7,254 nucleotides of DNA from Deltaproteobacteria bacterium (GCA_016926135.1 JAFGPH010000506.1:1-7254); one strand, 5' to 3'. Counted from the stretch's first letter, positions 1 through 7,022 are shown. Translations and numbers: made by a program. The notes: generated from the sequence alone by a model not told the origin.

Positions 1-1
1 G

Positions 2-391
2 AAAATTGCTGCAGGAGCCGATTTCATCCAGACCCAGTGCATCTACAATATGGAAAGGTTCCGCGAGTTCATGAAAAGGGCGGTGGAGATGGGTCTCCAT
101 GAGAAGTGCTACATTCTGGCTGGTGTCACCCCCATGAAAAGCGTCGGCATGGCGCAGTACATGGCCAAGTCCGTGCCCGGCATGGATGTGCCGGAATCCC
201 TCATTAAGAGACTGCGGGAAGCGGGAAAGGCCAAGGTGGCGGAGGAAGGGATCAAGTTTGCCGTCGAGCAGATACAGGAATTCCAAGAGATGAAAGGGGT
301 GGCCGGGGTCCACCTCATGGCCATCGAGTGGGAACACAGGGTGCCTGAAATCGCCGAGATGGCGGGTGTGCTTCCCAGGCCTTCGGTTTAG
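2..391 (+). CDS. metF: Methylenetetrahydrofolate reductase (MetF), C-terminal fragment
   Basis: The gene runs in from the left edge, so only the last 129 codons are seen and the start is missing. MetF is a flavoprotein TIM barrel that interconverts methylene-THF and methyl-THF in the cytoplasm. Near the beginning the fragment reads AGADFIQTQ, the family strand that carries the folate-contacting Gln (Q183 in E. coli MetF), and this Gln is kept. Next come a barrel strand with LAGVTPMKS, a helix with a GMAQYM segment, and the C-terminal signature GVHLMAIEWE...VPEIAEMAG...PRP. That ending is typical of MetF from acetogens and sulfate reducers, where the enzyme works in the Wood-Ljungdahl methyl branch, often with Hdr-type electron-transfer subunits. 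It ends at a TAG. A second, more divergent MetF-like gene lies at 6140-7015. The family call is secure; the electron donor cannot be told from this fragment. Confidence 0.9.
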   Translation, partial: KIAAGADFIQTQCIYNMERFREFMKRAVEMGLHEKCYILAGVTPMKSVGMAQYMAKSVPGMDVPESLIKRLREAGKAKVAEEGIKFAVEQIQEFQEMKGVAGVHLMAIEWEHRVPEIAEMAGVLPRPSV

Positions 392-395
392 CATC

Positions 396-433
396 GCCCC
401 TCTTCGACGCGCTGCCGGGGCCCATGTTTTTTT
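396..433 (+). terminator. Possible rho-independent terminator after metF
   Basis: A GCCCC/GGGGC inverted repeat (396-400 with 417-421, 16-nt loop) is followed after five bases by a run of seven T (427-433). The stem is short and the loop large, so this is only a moderate candidate. Its place just after the metF stop and before the candidate promoter supports it. Confidence 0.4.
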
Positions 434-434
434 C

Positions 435-464
435 TTGAATTCATCGAGATGAATCCATTAATAT
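435..464 (+). promoter_or_regulatory. Candidate sigma-70-type promoter
   Basis: TTGAAT (435-440) and TAATAT (459-464) are separated by 18 bases, each matching 4 of 6 positions of the -35 and -10 consensus. The element sits in the most AT-rich part of the window, after a possible terminator and before the small gene and the kinase block. It could drive that whole run of genes. No sigma-54 type -24/-12 element was noticed. Confidence 0.4.
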
Positions 465-470
465 CCTACC

Positions 471-487
471 AGGAAGCAATGAATTAA
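471..487 (+). other. Ribosome-binding site plus two-codon mini-ORF (Met-Asn-stop)
   Basis: AGGAAG (471-476) is followed by ATG (479-481), AAT and TAA (485-487). After the TAA the same frame stays open from 488 through the ATG at 566 into the small gene there. It may be a leader mini-ORF, or the original start of that gene cut off by an early stop, or a coincidence. Nothing decides between these. Confidence 0.3.
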
Positions 488-565
488 CAGAATCTCTGCA
501 TCTCTGCTTCCAGAATCGCTGCGGGAGCGTCGGAAAACCCGTATCCGAGGTCCACTCTGGCTTCC

Positions 566-895
566 ATGAGCGGGTTTTTTTCCTCGGCCAGCCCCGAATT
601 CTGGGAAGAGTGTCGCCCCATAACCATTGTGATCATTACCACCAGAAATGGAAAAACCATCGATACGGAGAGGGACCTCACAGCCCCTGAGCGCCATGTT
701 CTGCAAAAACTCTTTCTCTGGAAGTCCATGGCCGAAAGCATCGAACAGTTCAGGGAAAAAAAAGAGTCGGCCCTGATCAGGGGATGGAACAATTCGGGGT
801 CCATCGCCGAGAGTCCGAACCTCAAAAGCGTTATCACTGACCTCGAAGAAAAGGTCCTTCATCGTCTCGGTAAAGAGAACCTCCACAGCGGGTAG
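566..895 (+). CDS. Small soluble protein of unknown function (109 aa)
   Basis: I do not recognise a named family. The protein has a short N-terminal segment, then a beta-strand-like stretch (RPITIVIITTRNGK, about residues 17-30), a turn with an ERDLTAPERH segment, and a highly charged, mostly helical C-terminal half with FREKKESALIRGWNNSG and a final LEEKVLHRL helix. There are no membrane segments or signal peptide. Codon third positions are mostly C or G, as in the neighbouring genes, and the protein reads as a folded domain. That favours it over the antisense frame across the same bases. ATG 566 is the only standard start in the open frame; it has only a distant GAGG (547-550), so its ribosome binding site is weak. 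A better RBS serves the mini-ORF at 479 in the same frame. The gene ends 65 bases before the sensor kinase and could be co-transcribed with it. Confidence 0.6.
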   Translation: MSGFFSSASPEFWEECRPITIVIITTRNGKTIDTERDLTAPERHVLQKLFLWKSMAESIEQFREKKESALIRGWNNSGSIAESPNLKSVITDLEEKVLHRLGKENLHSG

Positions 896-960
896 ATGAA
901 GAAATCTGTCCCTGCGGAGAGCGTTGGTGAGACTCCCAAGGCCCACATCATGGTGGAATA

Positions 961-2970
961 TTGATAGAAGGTGTCTTCAAGCGATCTGCTGATGGGGTAT
1001 CCGGTAAGGCCGTTCAGATCCGCCGGGGTAAGGAGACCGAAAACCCTCTCAACGTGGCGTTTGTGGGCGGGGGTCGAGCTTGCCATGACCTGCTCCGACT
1101 CCTGGACCAACAGCGCCTCTCCAAGCTGGGGTTGAGAATCCTGGGCGTTTTCGATTTCCATCCCGATGCCCCAGGCCTTCAATATGCACGTAATCTGAAC
1201 CTCCTGGCGACGACCCGCATGGAGGATCTTTTCACCCTGAAGGGGCTCAACCTCATCATTGAACTCACCGGATCGCATCGGGTCCTTGACGAGATCCACG
1301 AGAAAAGGCCCCCCGGCGTATCGGTTCTGGACCGCGAGTCTGCCCGGCTCCTTTGGGACCTCATCCAGATGGAGGTGGAAAAGAGCGAACTCGAGGTGGA
1401 GCGAAAGAGATACGAGGAGAGTGCGCAGCGGCAGACCCAGGTCATTCTGGACTCCCTTCCCTACCGCGTGATGGTGGTGGACAGGGACCTGAGGATCAAC
1501 ACCATCAACCAGACTTTCGTGCGAGACCACGGTCTGAAGCGCGAAGAGGCACTGGGAAAGCATTGCTATGAGCTCAGGTGGGGTTTGGACCGGCCCTGCC
1601 ATGAATACGGAAAGCCCTGTTATGTCACGTATCGAATCGAAGAGCTCAAGGAAAGGGGCTTTATCAGTTCCTATCAAGAGCACGTGGACGAAAACGGCGA
1701 AACCCGTTTCGACGTGATAACCATTGCCCCGATGTATGACGAGCAGGGCGAAGTGACCCACATTGTCGAAGCATCCAGGGATGTCACCGAAAGAATCAAG
1801 CTGGAGAGGGAGTACCAGAAGTCCAGCACCTTTCTCGAAAAGGTGATCCAGAGTACCGTGGATGGCATCGTCGTGGTGGACACCAAGGGGAAGGTCCTTA
1901 TCTTCAACCACGGCATGGAGCAGCTGACCGGGTATTCGGCCGCCGACATCATCAACCGGAGTCACCTCAGCACCTTCTACGATATCGATGTGGCCAAGGA
2001 GAACATGCGGAAGATGCGAAGCGACCAGTATGGGCCTCCCGGAAAGTTGAATCCCACCAGCATGACCGTGAAGACCAAAGACGGGATAGAAATCCCGGTC
2101 ACGCTCAGTGCCTCCATTATCAATATTGACGGCAAGGAAATGGGCAGTGTCGGGGTCTTTACGGACATGAGGGAAGTTCTCAAGATGAGGAAGGAACTGG
2201 AAGATGCGAACATCCAGTTGATACAGTCCCAGAAGATCGCCTCCATCGGCAGAATGGCTGCCGGTGTTGCCCATGAGATCAACAACCCTCTCTCAGCCAT
2301 TCTGATCTATGCCGAATTACTAAAAGATAACTTAAAGGAGTCACCTCAATACATCAAAGACATTGAGGAAATAATAGGCCAAGTGCTTCGGTGCAAGAAG
2401 ATCGTCACTGATCTCCTGGAGTTCAGTCGCGAGTCTGCCGGCAAGACCTCTTCTTTCAGCCTGGATGAACTGCTGCAAAAGTGCCTTGAGCTTCTGATCC
2501 ACAAGGCGGCCTTCCAGAACATCCAGGTCACCAGCCATATTCAGGAGGGCATGCCCGGCGCGGTGGGGGACATGGGTCAGATCCAGCAGGTCTTCACCAA
2601 TCTCTTCATCAATGCCGCAGATGCCATGGATGGAAAGGGCAAGCTGGACATTCAGGCGAGTTACCTTGCTGACAAGGGCTCTTTCATTGTTCGCATCGCC
2701 GATACGGGGCCGGGAATCCCGATGGAAGTCAGGGACAAGGTCTTCGACATCTTTTTTACCACAAAGGCTGTCGGGAAGGGCACGGGTCTGGGTTTGAGCA
2801 TCTCCCAGAACATCATCAAGATCCACGGTGGAGAGATCCGCTTCGAATGCCCGCCCGAAGGGGGAACCACCTTCATTGTGGAACTCCCTGCCGCCCATCA
2901 TGGAGTGTTCCCCGATGAATCCGCCTTTTTCGGAGAGGAACCCGTCTTCGTGGGACCGGATGGATCATGA
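961..2970 (+). CDS. Soluble sensor histidine kinase: Rossmann NAD-binding-like domain, two PAS, HisKA, HATPase
   Basis: This is a 669-residue cytoplasmic kinase with no membrane segments. Residues 31-130 form a Rossmann-like unit: strand NVAFV, glycine loop GGGRAC (36-41), an acidic residue ending strand 2 (GVFD, D65), and LNLIIELTG (96-104). It resembles the dinucleotide-binding domains of homoserine dehydrogenase or DapB-like oxidoreductases. A coiled linker (about 132-160) leads to PAS1 (about 161-279), which carries C202, C213 and C220, and PAS2 (about 290-409). HisKA has the phospho-acceptor H438 in VAHEINNPLSAI. The ATPase domain has N551 (N box), D581 in DTGPGIP (G1) and GKGTGLGLS (605-613, G2), so the kinase looks catalytically complete. 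TTG 961 is the chosen start: an in-frame stop lies at 928-930, no in-frame ATG precedes the first domain, GGTGGA (952-957) lies just upstream, and the next GTG (1054) would cut strand 1. Its stop overlaps the next start (ATGA), so the two are probably translationally coupled. NAD(H) binding is inferred. Confidence 0.9.
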   Translation: MIEGVFKRSADGVSGKAVQIRRGKETENPLNVAFVGGGRACHDLLRLLDQQRLSKLGLRILGVFDFHPDAPGLQYARNLNLLATTRMEDLFTLKGLNLIIELTGSHRVLDEIHEKRPPGVSVLDRESARLLWDLIQMEVEKSELEVERKRYEESAQRQTQVILDSLPYRVMVVDRDLRINTINQTFVRDHGLKREEALGKHCYELRWGLDRPCHEYGKPCYVTYRIEELKERGFISSYQEHVDENGETRFDVITIAPMYDEQGEVTHIVEASRDVTERIKLEREYQKSSTFLEKVIQSTVDGIVVVDTKGKVLIFNHGMEQLTGYSAADIINRSHLSTFYDIDVAKENMRKMRSDQYGPPGKLNPTSMTVKTKDGIEIPVTLSASIINIDGKEMGSVGVFTDMREVLKMRKELEDANIQLIQSQKIASIGRMAAGVAHEINNPLSAILIYAELLKDNLKESPQYIKDIEEIIGQVLRCKKIVTDLLEFSRESAGKTSSFSLDELLQKCLELLIHKAAFQNIQVTSHIQEGMPGAVGDMGQIQQVFTNLFINAADAMDGKGKLDIQASYLADKGSFIVRIADTGPGIPMEVRDKVFDIFFTTKAVGKGTGLGLSISQNIIKIHGGEIRFECPPEGGTTFIVELPAAHHGVFPDESAFFGEEPVFVGPDGS

Positions 2971-4451
2971 GTGACACGACCGATCAGAAGGTGAAGGTCC
3001 TGGTGGCTGATGACGAAAGGCCGATCAGGGATGGGTGTCAGCGTGTTCTCACCTCCCGGGGCTACGACGTCATGCTGGCGGAAGACGGTCGGGAGGCCCT
3101 GGACATCATATCGAGACGCGGTGTCGATATCGTCCTCCTGGACTTGAAGATGCCGCTCATGGGCGGAGAGGATGTCCTCGAAATCGTTTGCACCCGGCAC
3201 CCGGATATCCCGGTCATCATCATCACAGGCCACGGCACCGTGGATACGGCTGTGGCGTGCATGAAGAAAGGCGCCTACGATTTCATCACCAAGCCTTTCC
3301 AGGTGGAACAGTTCCTGATCACCGTCCGCAGGGCCGCGGAGAAAAGGAAACTGGAGCAAAGAGCGAAGCTTTTCCAGGAGGAAAGCGCACGGAATCTTTA
3401 CGACCTCCACCTTGAGAAGAGCCGGGTGAAGACGATTATCCAATGTATGAGGAACGGGGTAATGGTGACCAACCGCAATCTGGAGGTCGTCCTTCACAAC
3501 CCTGCCTTGATGCGCCTCATGGAGGTTTCCGGGGAACTCGGGAACCCGGTCCCTATCAGGGACATTCTGCGGGATGAATTCCTCATTGACACACTGAGAA
3601 GAATCCTGGATAGCGATCCTGTTTTGGATGAAGCAATCATGCAGGAGACCTCCGCCGGAAAGAACATGCTGAGGGCCCTATCCGCCCCCCTGCTCGCCCC
3701 CGGCGGTAACGCCGTCGGCACGGTGACCGTGATGGAAGACATCACCCCCTTCAAACAGCTCGAACAGATAAGGACCGACTTCGTGAATATGGTCGTCCAT
3801 GAACTGCGCAGCCCTCTTGTTTCCATCAAACAAATGAACAGCGTTATCCTGAAAGGGTTGGCGGGACCCCTGGCGGAAAAGCAGGAGGACTTCATTGGGA
3901 GAGGAAACAGGAAGATCGACACCCTGCTGGCGCTGATCAACGATCTTCTGGATGTGGCGAAGATTGAGGCGGGGCAGTACGTCCAGAGGAGAGTTCCTAC
4001 CGACATCGGAAAGATCCTTGAGGATACGACAGCCTTCATGGAGCCCAGCGCCAAGGAGCACGGGGTTGTACTCACCTGTTCTTGCAGCAATCTGAAATCC
4101 GTTCGGGCGGACCCGAAGAGCATGGAGGAGATCTTCAACAACCTCATCACCAATGCCATCAATTATTCTCCCGGCGGGGGCAAGGTGACGGTGACCGCCA
4201 CAGGCATGGGCGAGTATATTGAAGTCAAGATACAGGACACGGGAGTGGGCATATCGCCCGAGGAACTGCCGAAGGTCTTTGACAGGTTCTATCGCGTGAA
4301 ACATCCAAAGACCAGACAGGTGGCAGGTACGGGCCTTGGGCTTGCCATCGTGAAAGGAGCAGTGGAGGCTCATCATGGCACCATTGACGTGGAGAGCGAT
4401 CCGGGAAAGGGTACCCTATTCCGTATTCTCCTTCCCGCCATCGAGGAGTGA
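2967..4451 (+). CDS. Receiver - PAS-like - HisKA - HATPase hybrid signalling protein, copy 1
   Basis: This is a 494-residue soluble protein. The N-terminal receiver (about 8-125) has the acidic pocket D15/D16, phospho-acceptor D59 in LLDLKMP, T87 in ITGHGT and K109 in FITKPF. A coiled linker and a weak PAS-like region (about 150-265; NGVMVTNRNLEVVLHNPALM) follow. HisKA carries H278 in VVHELRSPLVSI. The ATPase domain has N396 (N box), D424 in DTGVGIS and GTGLGL (454-459). All residues expected for phosphoryl uptake and for ATP-dependent autophosphorylation are present, but there is no DNA-binding or other output domain. It is therefore likely an intermediate in a phosphorelay, perhaps receiving phosphate on D59 from the kinase encoded just upstream. 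Its ATG overlaps that gene's stop and has only a weak RBS, which fits translational coupling. C371 and C373 form a CSC pair at the start of the ATPase domain that the next gene also has. Confidence 0.93.
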   Translation: MSDTTDQKVKVLVADDERPIRDGCQRVLTSRGYDVMLAEDGREALDIISRRGVDIVLLDLKMPLMGGEDVLEIVCTRHPDIPVIIITGHGTVDTAVACMKKGAYDFITKPFQVEQFLITVRRAAEKRKLEQRAKLFQEESARNLYDLHLEKSRVKTIIQCMRNGVMVTNRNLEVVLHNPALMRLMEVSGELGNPVPIRDILRDEFLIDTLRRILDSDPVLDEAIMQETSAGKNMLRALSAPLLAPGGNAVGTVTVMEDITPFKQLEQIRTDFVNMVVHELRSPLVSIKQMNSVILKGLAGPLAEKQEDFIGRGNRKIDTLLALINDLLDVAKIEAGQYVQRRVPTDIGKILEDTTAFMEPSAKEHGVVLTCSCSNLKSVRADPKSMEEIFNNLITNAINYSPGGGKVTVTATGMGEYIEVKIQDTGVGISPEELPKVFDRFYRVKHPKTRQVAGTGLGLAIVKGAVEAHHGTIDVESDPGKGTLFRILLPAIEE

Positions 4452-4457
4452 ACTGAG

Positions 4458-4471
4458 GGGTGACCGCACCC
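4458..4471 (+). other. Short GC-rich hairpin in the gap between the two hybrid genes
   Basis: GGGTG (4458-4462) pairs with CACCC (4467-4471) around a 4-base loop, starting 7 bases after the stop of copy 1. There is no T run after it, so it does not look like an intrinsic terminator. It may set mRNA stability or relative expression. The rest of the 126-base gap (4452-4577) shows no gene and no clear promoter. Confidence 0.35.
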
Positions 4472-4577
4472 GGATTCGTACTGCATCGCGCGCTCCGGCA
4501 AGGATGAGCATCTCTGCGTCCCGATTCGCGGGCACCGGAGGGGTGAAACCGCCAGCACACCCGAATGAGCGCTGAAT

Positions 4578-6074
4578 GTGGACGAAGTGACCAAAATACT
4601 GCTTGTGGACGACGAAAAGGCTTTCAGGGACACCTCCCGACGACTTCTGACCGGGAAGGGGTACGACGTCGTTACCGCCGAAAACGGCGAGCTGGCCATG
4701 GAAGTCCTTCTCAAGAACCCGGTGGATGTGATACTCCTGGACCTCAAAATGCCTGTGATGGGGGGCGAGGAGTTCCTCAACAGGATCCACCCCCTGTATC
4801 CGGAGATCCCCGTCATCGTATTGACCGGACACGGCACCATGGACAAAGCGGTGGAATGCATGAAAGAGGGGGCCTACGATTTCATCACCAAACCTTTTGA
4901 ATTCAACCAGCTCTTCTTTACCCTCGAAAGGGCTGTGGAGAAAAGAAAGCTCGAGCAGAAGGCCAAGCGTTTCCAGGATGATATCGTCCGAAGTTACCTG
5001 GATTTGAGCACGGAAAAAAAACGGCTGGAAACCATTATCAGTTGCATGGCCAACGGGGTCATGGTGACCAACAAAAACATGGAGGTCATCCTCCACAATC
5101 CGGCGCTCCTTAGAATGACGGGGATCTCAGACCCAGTGAGCTGCCCCGTTCCCGTGGATCGCATCCTCAACGACCCCGTTCTTCTGGAAACCCTGCGGAA
5201 GATCCAGCGCGGCCAGATCTCGGAAAAGGAATTCGTCTCCCAGGAAATTCACCTGAGCGAGAAGGTGTTGAGGGCCATTTCGGCCCCTACCCTGGGGCCG
5301 GACAGGAACGTATTCTGGGCCGTGGCCGGCGCAGTAACCGTGTTGGAGGATGTCACGGCCTTCAAGGAATTGGACCGGATGAAGTCCGAGTTTGTAAACA
5401 TGGTGGCCCACGAACTCCGGAGCCCCCTCGTTTCCATCCGCCAACTCCAAAGCGTCCTCCTGGAGGGCATGGCCGGCACCCTCCAGGAAAAACAGAGCGA
5501 CTTTGTCAGCCGGGGGATCCGTAAGATCGACGCGCTTCTGGAATTGATCAACGACCTTCTCAGCGTGGCAAGGCTTGAGGCAGGCAGGCTTCAGCAGCAG
5601 CAGATCAGGGTGGACGTTTCGGAGGTAGTCTCGGAAACAGCGGCCCTCATGGGGCCCCGGGCGAGGCAGCAGGGAATCACTCTCGTGTGTTCCTGCGACG
5701 ACCCGCCGCCCGTCTATGGGGATCCCAAGAATATAGAAAAGGTGATCGGCAACCTGATCAGCAATGCGATCAACTACTCTCCCGACGGCGGAAAGGTATC
5801 GGTCCGTGCACGGAGCCAAGGCGATCTGGTAGAGATTGCCGTGGCCGATACGGGAGTCGGTATTGCGCCCGAGGAGTTGCCGAAGATCTTCGACAGGTTC
5901 TACCGTGTGAAACACCCCAAGACCCGTCATGTGACAGGGACAGGTCTGGGCCTGTCCCTGGTGAAGGGGATTGTGGAGTGCTACCAGGGAAAGATCGAGG
6001 TTGAAAGCTCTCCCGGCCGGGGAAGCACCTTCCGGATCTTGCTTCCACGCATGAGGGAAGGCCCGGGAGACTGA
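4578..6074 (+). CDS. Receiver - PAS-like - HisKA - HATPase hybrid signalling protein, copy 2
   Basis: This 498-residue soluble protein is a clear paralog of the preceding gene, with the same domain order and nearly identical motif positions. Receiver: D11/D12, phospho-acceptor D55 in LLDLKMP, TGHGT, K105 in FITKPF. A PAS-like region (about 145-265) contains NGVMVTNKNMEVILHNPALL. HisKA has H278 in VAHELRSPLVSI. The ATPase domain has N396, D424 in DTGVGIA and GTGLGL (454-459). The ATPase core RFYRVKHPKTR matches copy 1 exactly, and the CSC pair C371/C373 is also kept. The N-terminal half and the PAS-like region differ more, as expected if signal input has changed. GTG 4578 is chosen because an in-frame stop lies at 4566-4568 and the receiver begins almost at once; ATGs at 4565 and 4576 are out of frame. 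The RBS is poor (GGAGG at 4539-4543 is too far), so initiation may be weak. There is no output domain. Confidence 0.92.
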   Translation: MDEVTKILLVDDEKAFRDTSRRLLTGKGYDVVTAENGELAMEVLLKNPVDVILLDLKMPVMGGEEFLNRIHPLYPEIPVIVLTGHGTMDKAVECMKEGAYDFITKPFEFNQLFFTLERAVEKRKLEQKAKRFQDDIVRSYLDLSTEKKRLETIISCMANGVMVTNKNMEVILHNPALLRMTGISDPVSCPVPVDRILNDPVLLETLRKIQRGQISEKEFVSQEIHLSEKVLRAISAPTLGPDRNVFWAVAGAVTVLEDVTAFKELDRMKSEFVNMVAHELRSPLVSIRQLQSVLLEGMAGTLQEKQSDFVSRGIRKIDALLELINDLLSVARLEAGRLQQQQIRVDVSEVVSETAALMGPRARQQGITLVCSCDDPPPVYGDPKNIEKVIGNLISNAINYSPDGGKVSVRARSQGDLVEIAVADTGVGIAPEELPKIFDRFYRVKHPKTRHVTGTGLGLSLVKGIVECYQGKIEVESSPGRGSTFRILLPRMREGPGD

Positions 6075-6089
6075 TATGTCCTGAGATTC

Positions 6090-6109
6090 GGAGACCAGAT
6101 CCGGTCTTC
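6090..6109 (+). other. Inverted repeat / hairpin before the second metF-like gene
   Basis: GGAGACC (6090-6096) pairs with GGTCTTC (6103-6109), seven pairs including one G-T wobble, around a 6-base loop. A run of five T begins at 6120, eleven bases after the stem. That is too far for a classic terminator, though partial termination is possible. It could also be a protein binding site. It separates the signalling genes from the metF-hdrA genes. Confidence 0.4.
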
Positions 6110-6126
6110 ACGTTCCCCATTTTTCT

Positions 6127-6139
6127 GGAGGTATAGGAG
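6127..6139 (+). promoter_or_regulatory. Strong ribosome binding site for the metF-like gene
   Basis: GGAGG (6127-6131) lies 8 bases before ATG 6140, and a second AGGAG (6135-6139) abuts the start. This is the best Shine-Dalgarno in the window and fixes the start. It suggests a higher translation rate for the enzyme gene than for the signalling genes. Confidence 0.75.
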
Positions 6140-7015
6140 ATGCCACTAAGGGATAGAATAGGTTCCGGGAAATTCGTCTTGCTGGGAGAATTTGAGACCC
6201 CTAAAGGGGCCGATTTTTCGGGGCTGTTGAAAAACGCCGATGCCTGTAGGGGTCGCCTGGATGCGATTGTCGTGCCCGAAATGGCAAACGCCGTCCTGAA
6301 GTCGAGTTCCCTGGGTGGGTGCGCCTTCTTTCAGAGGGAGGGAATCGAAACCGTGATGCAGGTATGCTGCCGCGACAGGAACCGTCTGGCCCTCCAGGCG
6401 GACATCCTTGCTGCGTCGGCCCTGGGCATCCAGAACATCATGGCGGTTCCGGGTGAGGACATCCGATTCGGAGATCATCCCCAGGCAAGGGTCGTGAACG
6501 ACCTGGACCTGATGGGGTTGATCGAGACCCTGCAGAAACTGCAGGGGGGCAAGGATCTCGCGGGCATTGAACTGAGGGGGGTTCCCCGCTTCTTTATTGG
6601 CTCCATGATCGACACGGGAGCGCCGGGAGGGCTCCTCACCATTGAACTGGAAAACCTCAAGAGAAAGATCGACCTTGGGGTGGAGTATATCATCACCAAT
6701 CCCGTCTTCGACCTGCGACGTTTCGATCAGTTTATCAAGAGGGTGGAAACCAGCAAGGTTGCCGTGATTCCCACGGTGTTGCTCCTCAAATCCGCGGGGA
6801 TGGCGCGTTACATCGACCGCAACGTCAAAGGGATGAGTATTCCGCCCGAGGTCATCGCCCGCATCCAAAAGGCCCCCGACAAGGTGAAGGAGTGTGTTTC
6901 CATTGCCGCCGACTCGATTCTCCGCATCAGGAACATGGGGATGGCCGGCGTACTGATATCCACGGCAGGGTGGGAGGACAAGATCCCTTTGATCCTGGAC
7001 CAAGCGAACCTCTAA
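6140..7015 (+). CDS. Divergent methylenetetrahydrofolate reductase-like (MetF family) protein
   Basis: This 291-residue soluble TIM-barrel protein is about the usual length of a bacterial MetF. It opens with LLGEFETPKG, where family members keep a catalytic Glu near a TPKG/FPP turn. GIQNIMAV and then PGED (104-107) follow where most members have RGD or TGD (D120 in E. coli). FGDHPQAR (110-117) and NDLDL are typical of acetogen and sulfate-reducer MetF. Strand IITNPVFD (184-191) has N187 followed by Pro where the folate-contacting Gln is normally found. The C-terminal half aligns with the partial MetF at 2-391 (SAGMARYI against SVGMAQYM; MAGVLISTAGWEDKIP against GVHLMAIEWEHRVP), so the two are paralogs. 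It sits 20 bases before hdrA, and MetF proteins of this type often partner Hdr subunits. It could be a methylene-THF reductase with altered kinetics, or a paralog with a different substrate or a structural role. The family is secure; the activity is not. Confidence 0.85.
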   Translation: MPLRDRIGSGKFVLLGEFETPKGADFSGLLKNADACRGRLDAIVVPEMANAVLKSSSLGGCAFFQREGIETVMQVCCRDRNRLALQADILAASALGIQNIMAVPGEDIRFGDHPQARVVNDLDLMGLIETLQKLQGGKDLAGIELRGVPRFFIGSMIDTGAPGGLLTIELENLKRKIDLGVEYIITNPVFDLRRFDQFIKRVETSKVAVIPTVLLLKSAGMARYIDRNVKGMSIPPEVIARIQKAPDKVKECVSIAADSILRIRNMGMAGVLISTAGWEDKIPLILDQANL

Positions 7016-7022
7016 AAGCACG

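Noticed and set aside
458..946. Minus-strand open frame (162 codons) across the small unknown gene
   Set aside because: The + strand frame at 566-895 gives a more protein-like sequence and neighbour-like codon use; the minus frame has an Arg/Ser-rich, low-quality C-terminus. Not fully excluded.
859..2274. Long minus-strand open frame (471 codons) opposite the sensor kinase
   Set aside because: It mirrors the codon bias of a clear + strand kinase with all catalytic motifs, and its translation shows no recognisable domain.
3678..4376. Minus-strand open frame opposite hybrid kinase copy 1, with a similar one at 5127-5930 opposite copy 2
   Set aside because: They look alike only because the + strand paralogs are alike; both are antisense shadows.
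4375..4575. + strand 66-codon frame overlapping the end of copy 1 and the gap
   Set aside because: It overlaps a confident gene in another frame, has an Arg/Pro-rich sequence and no convincing RBS.
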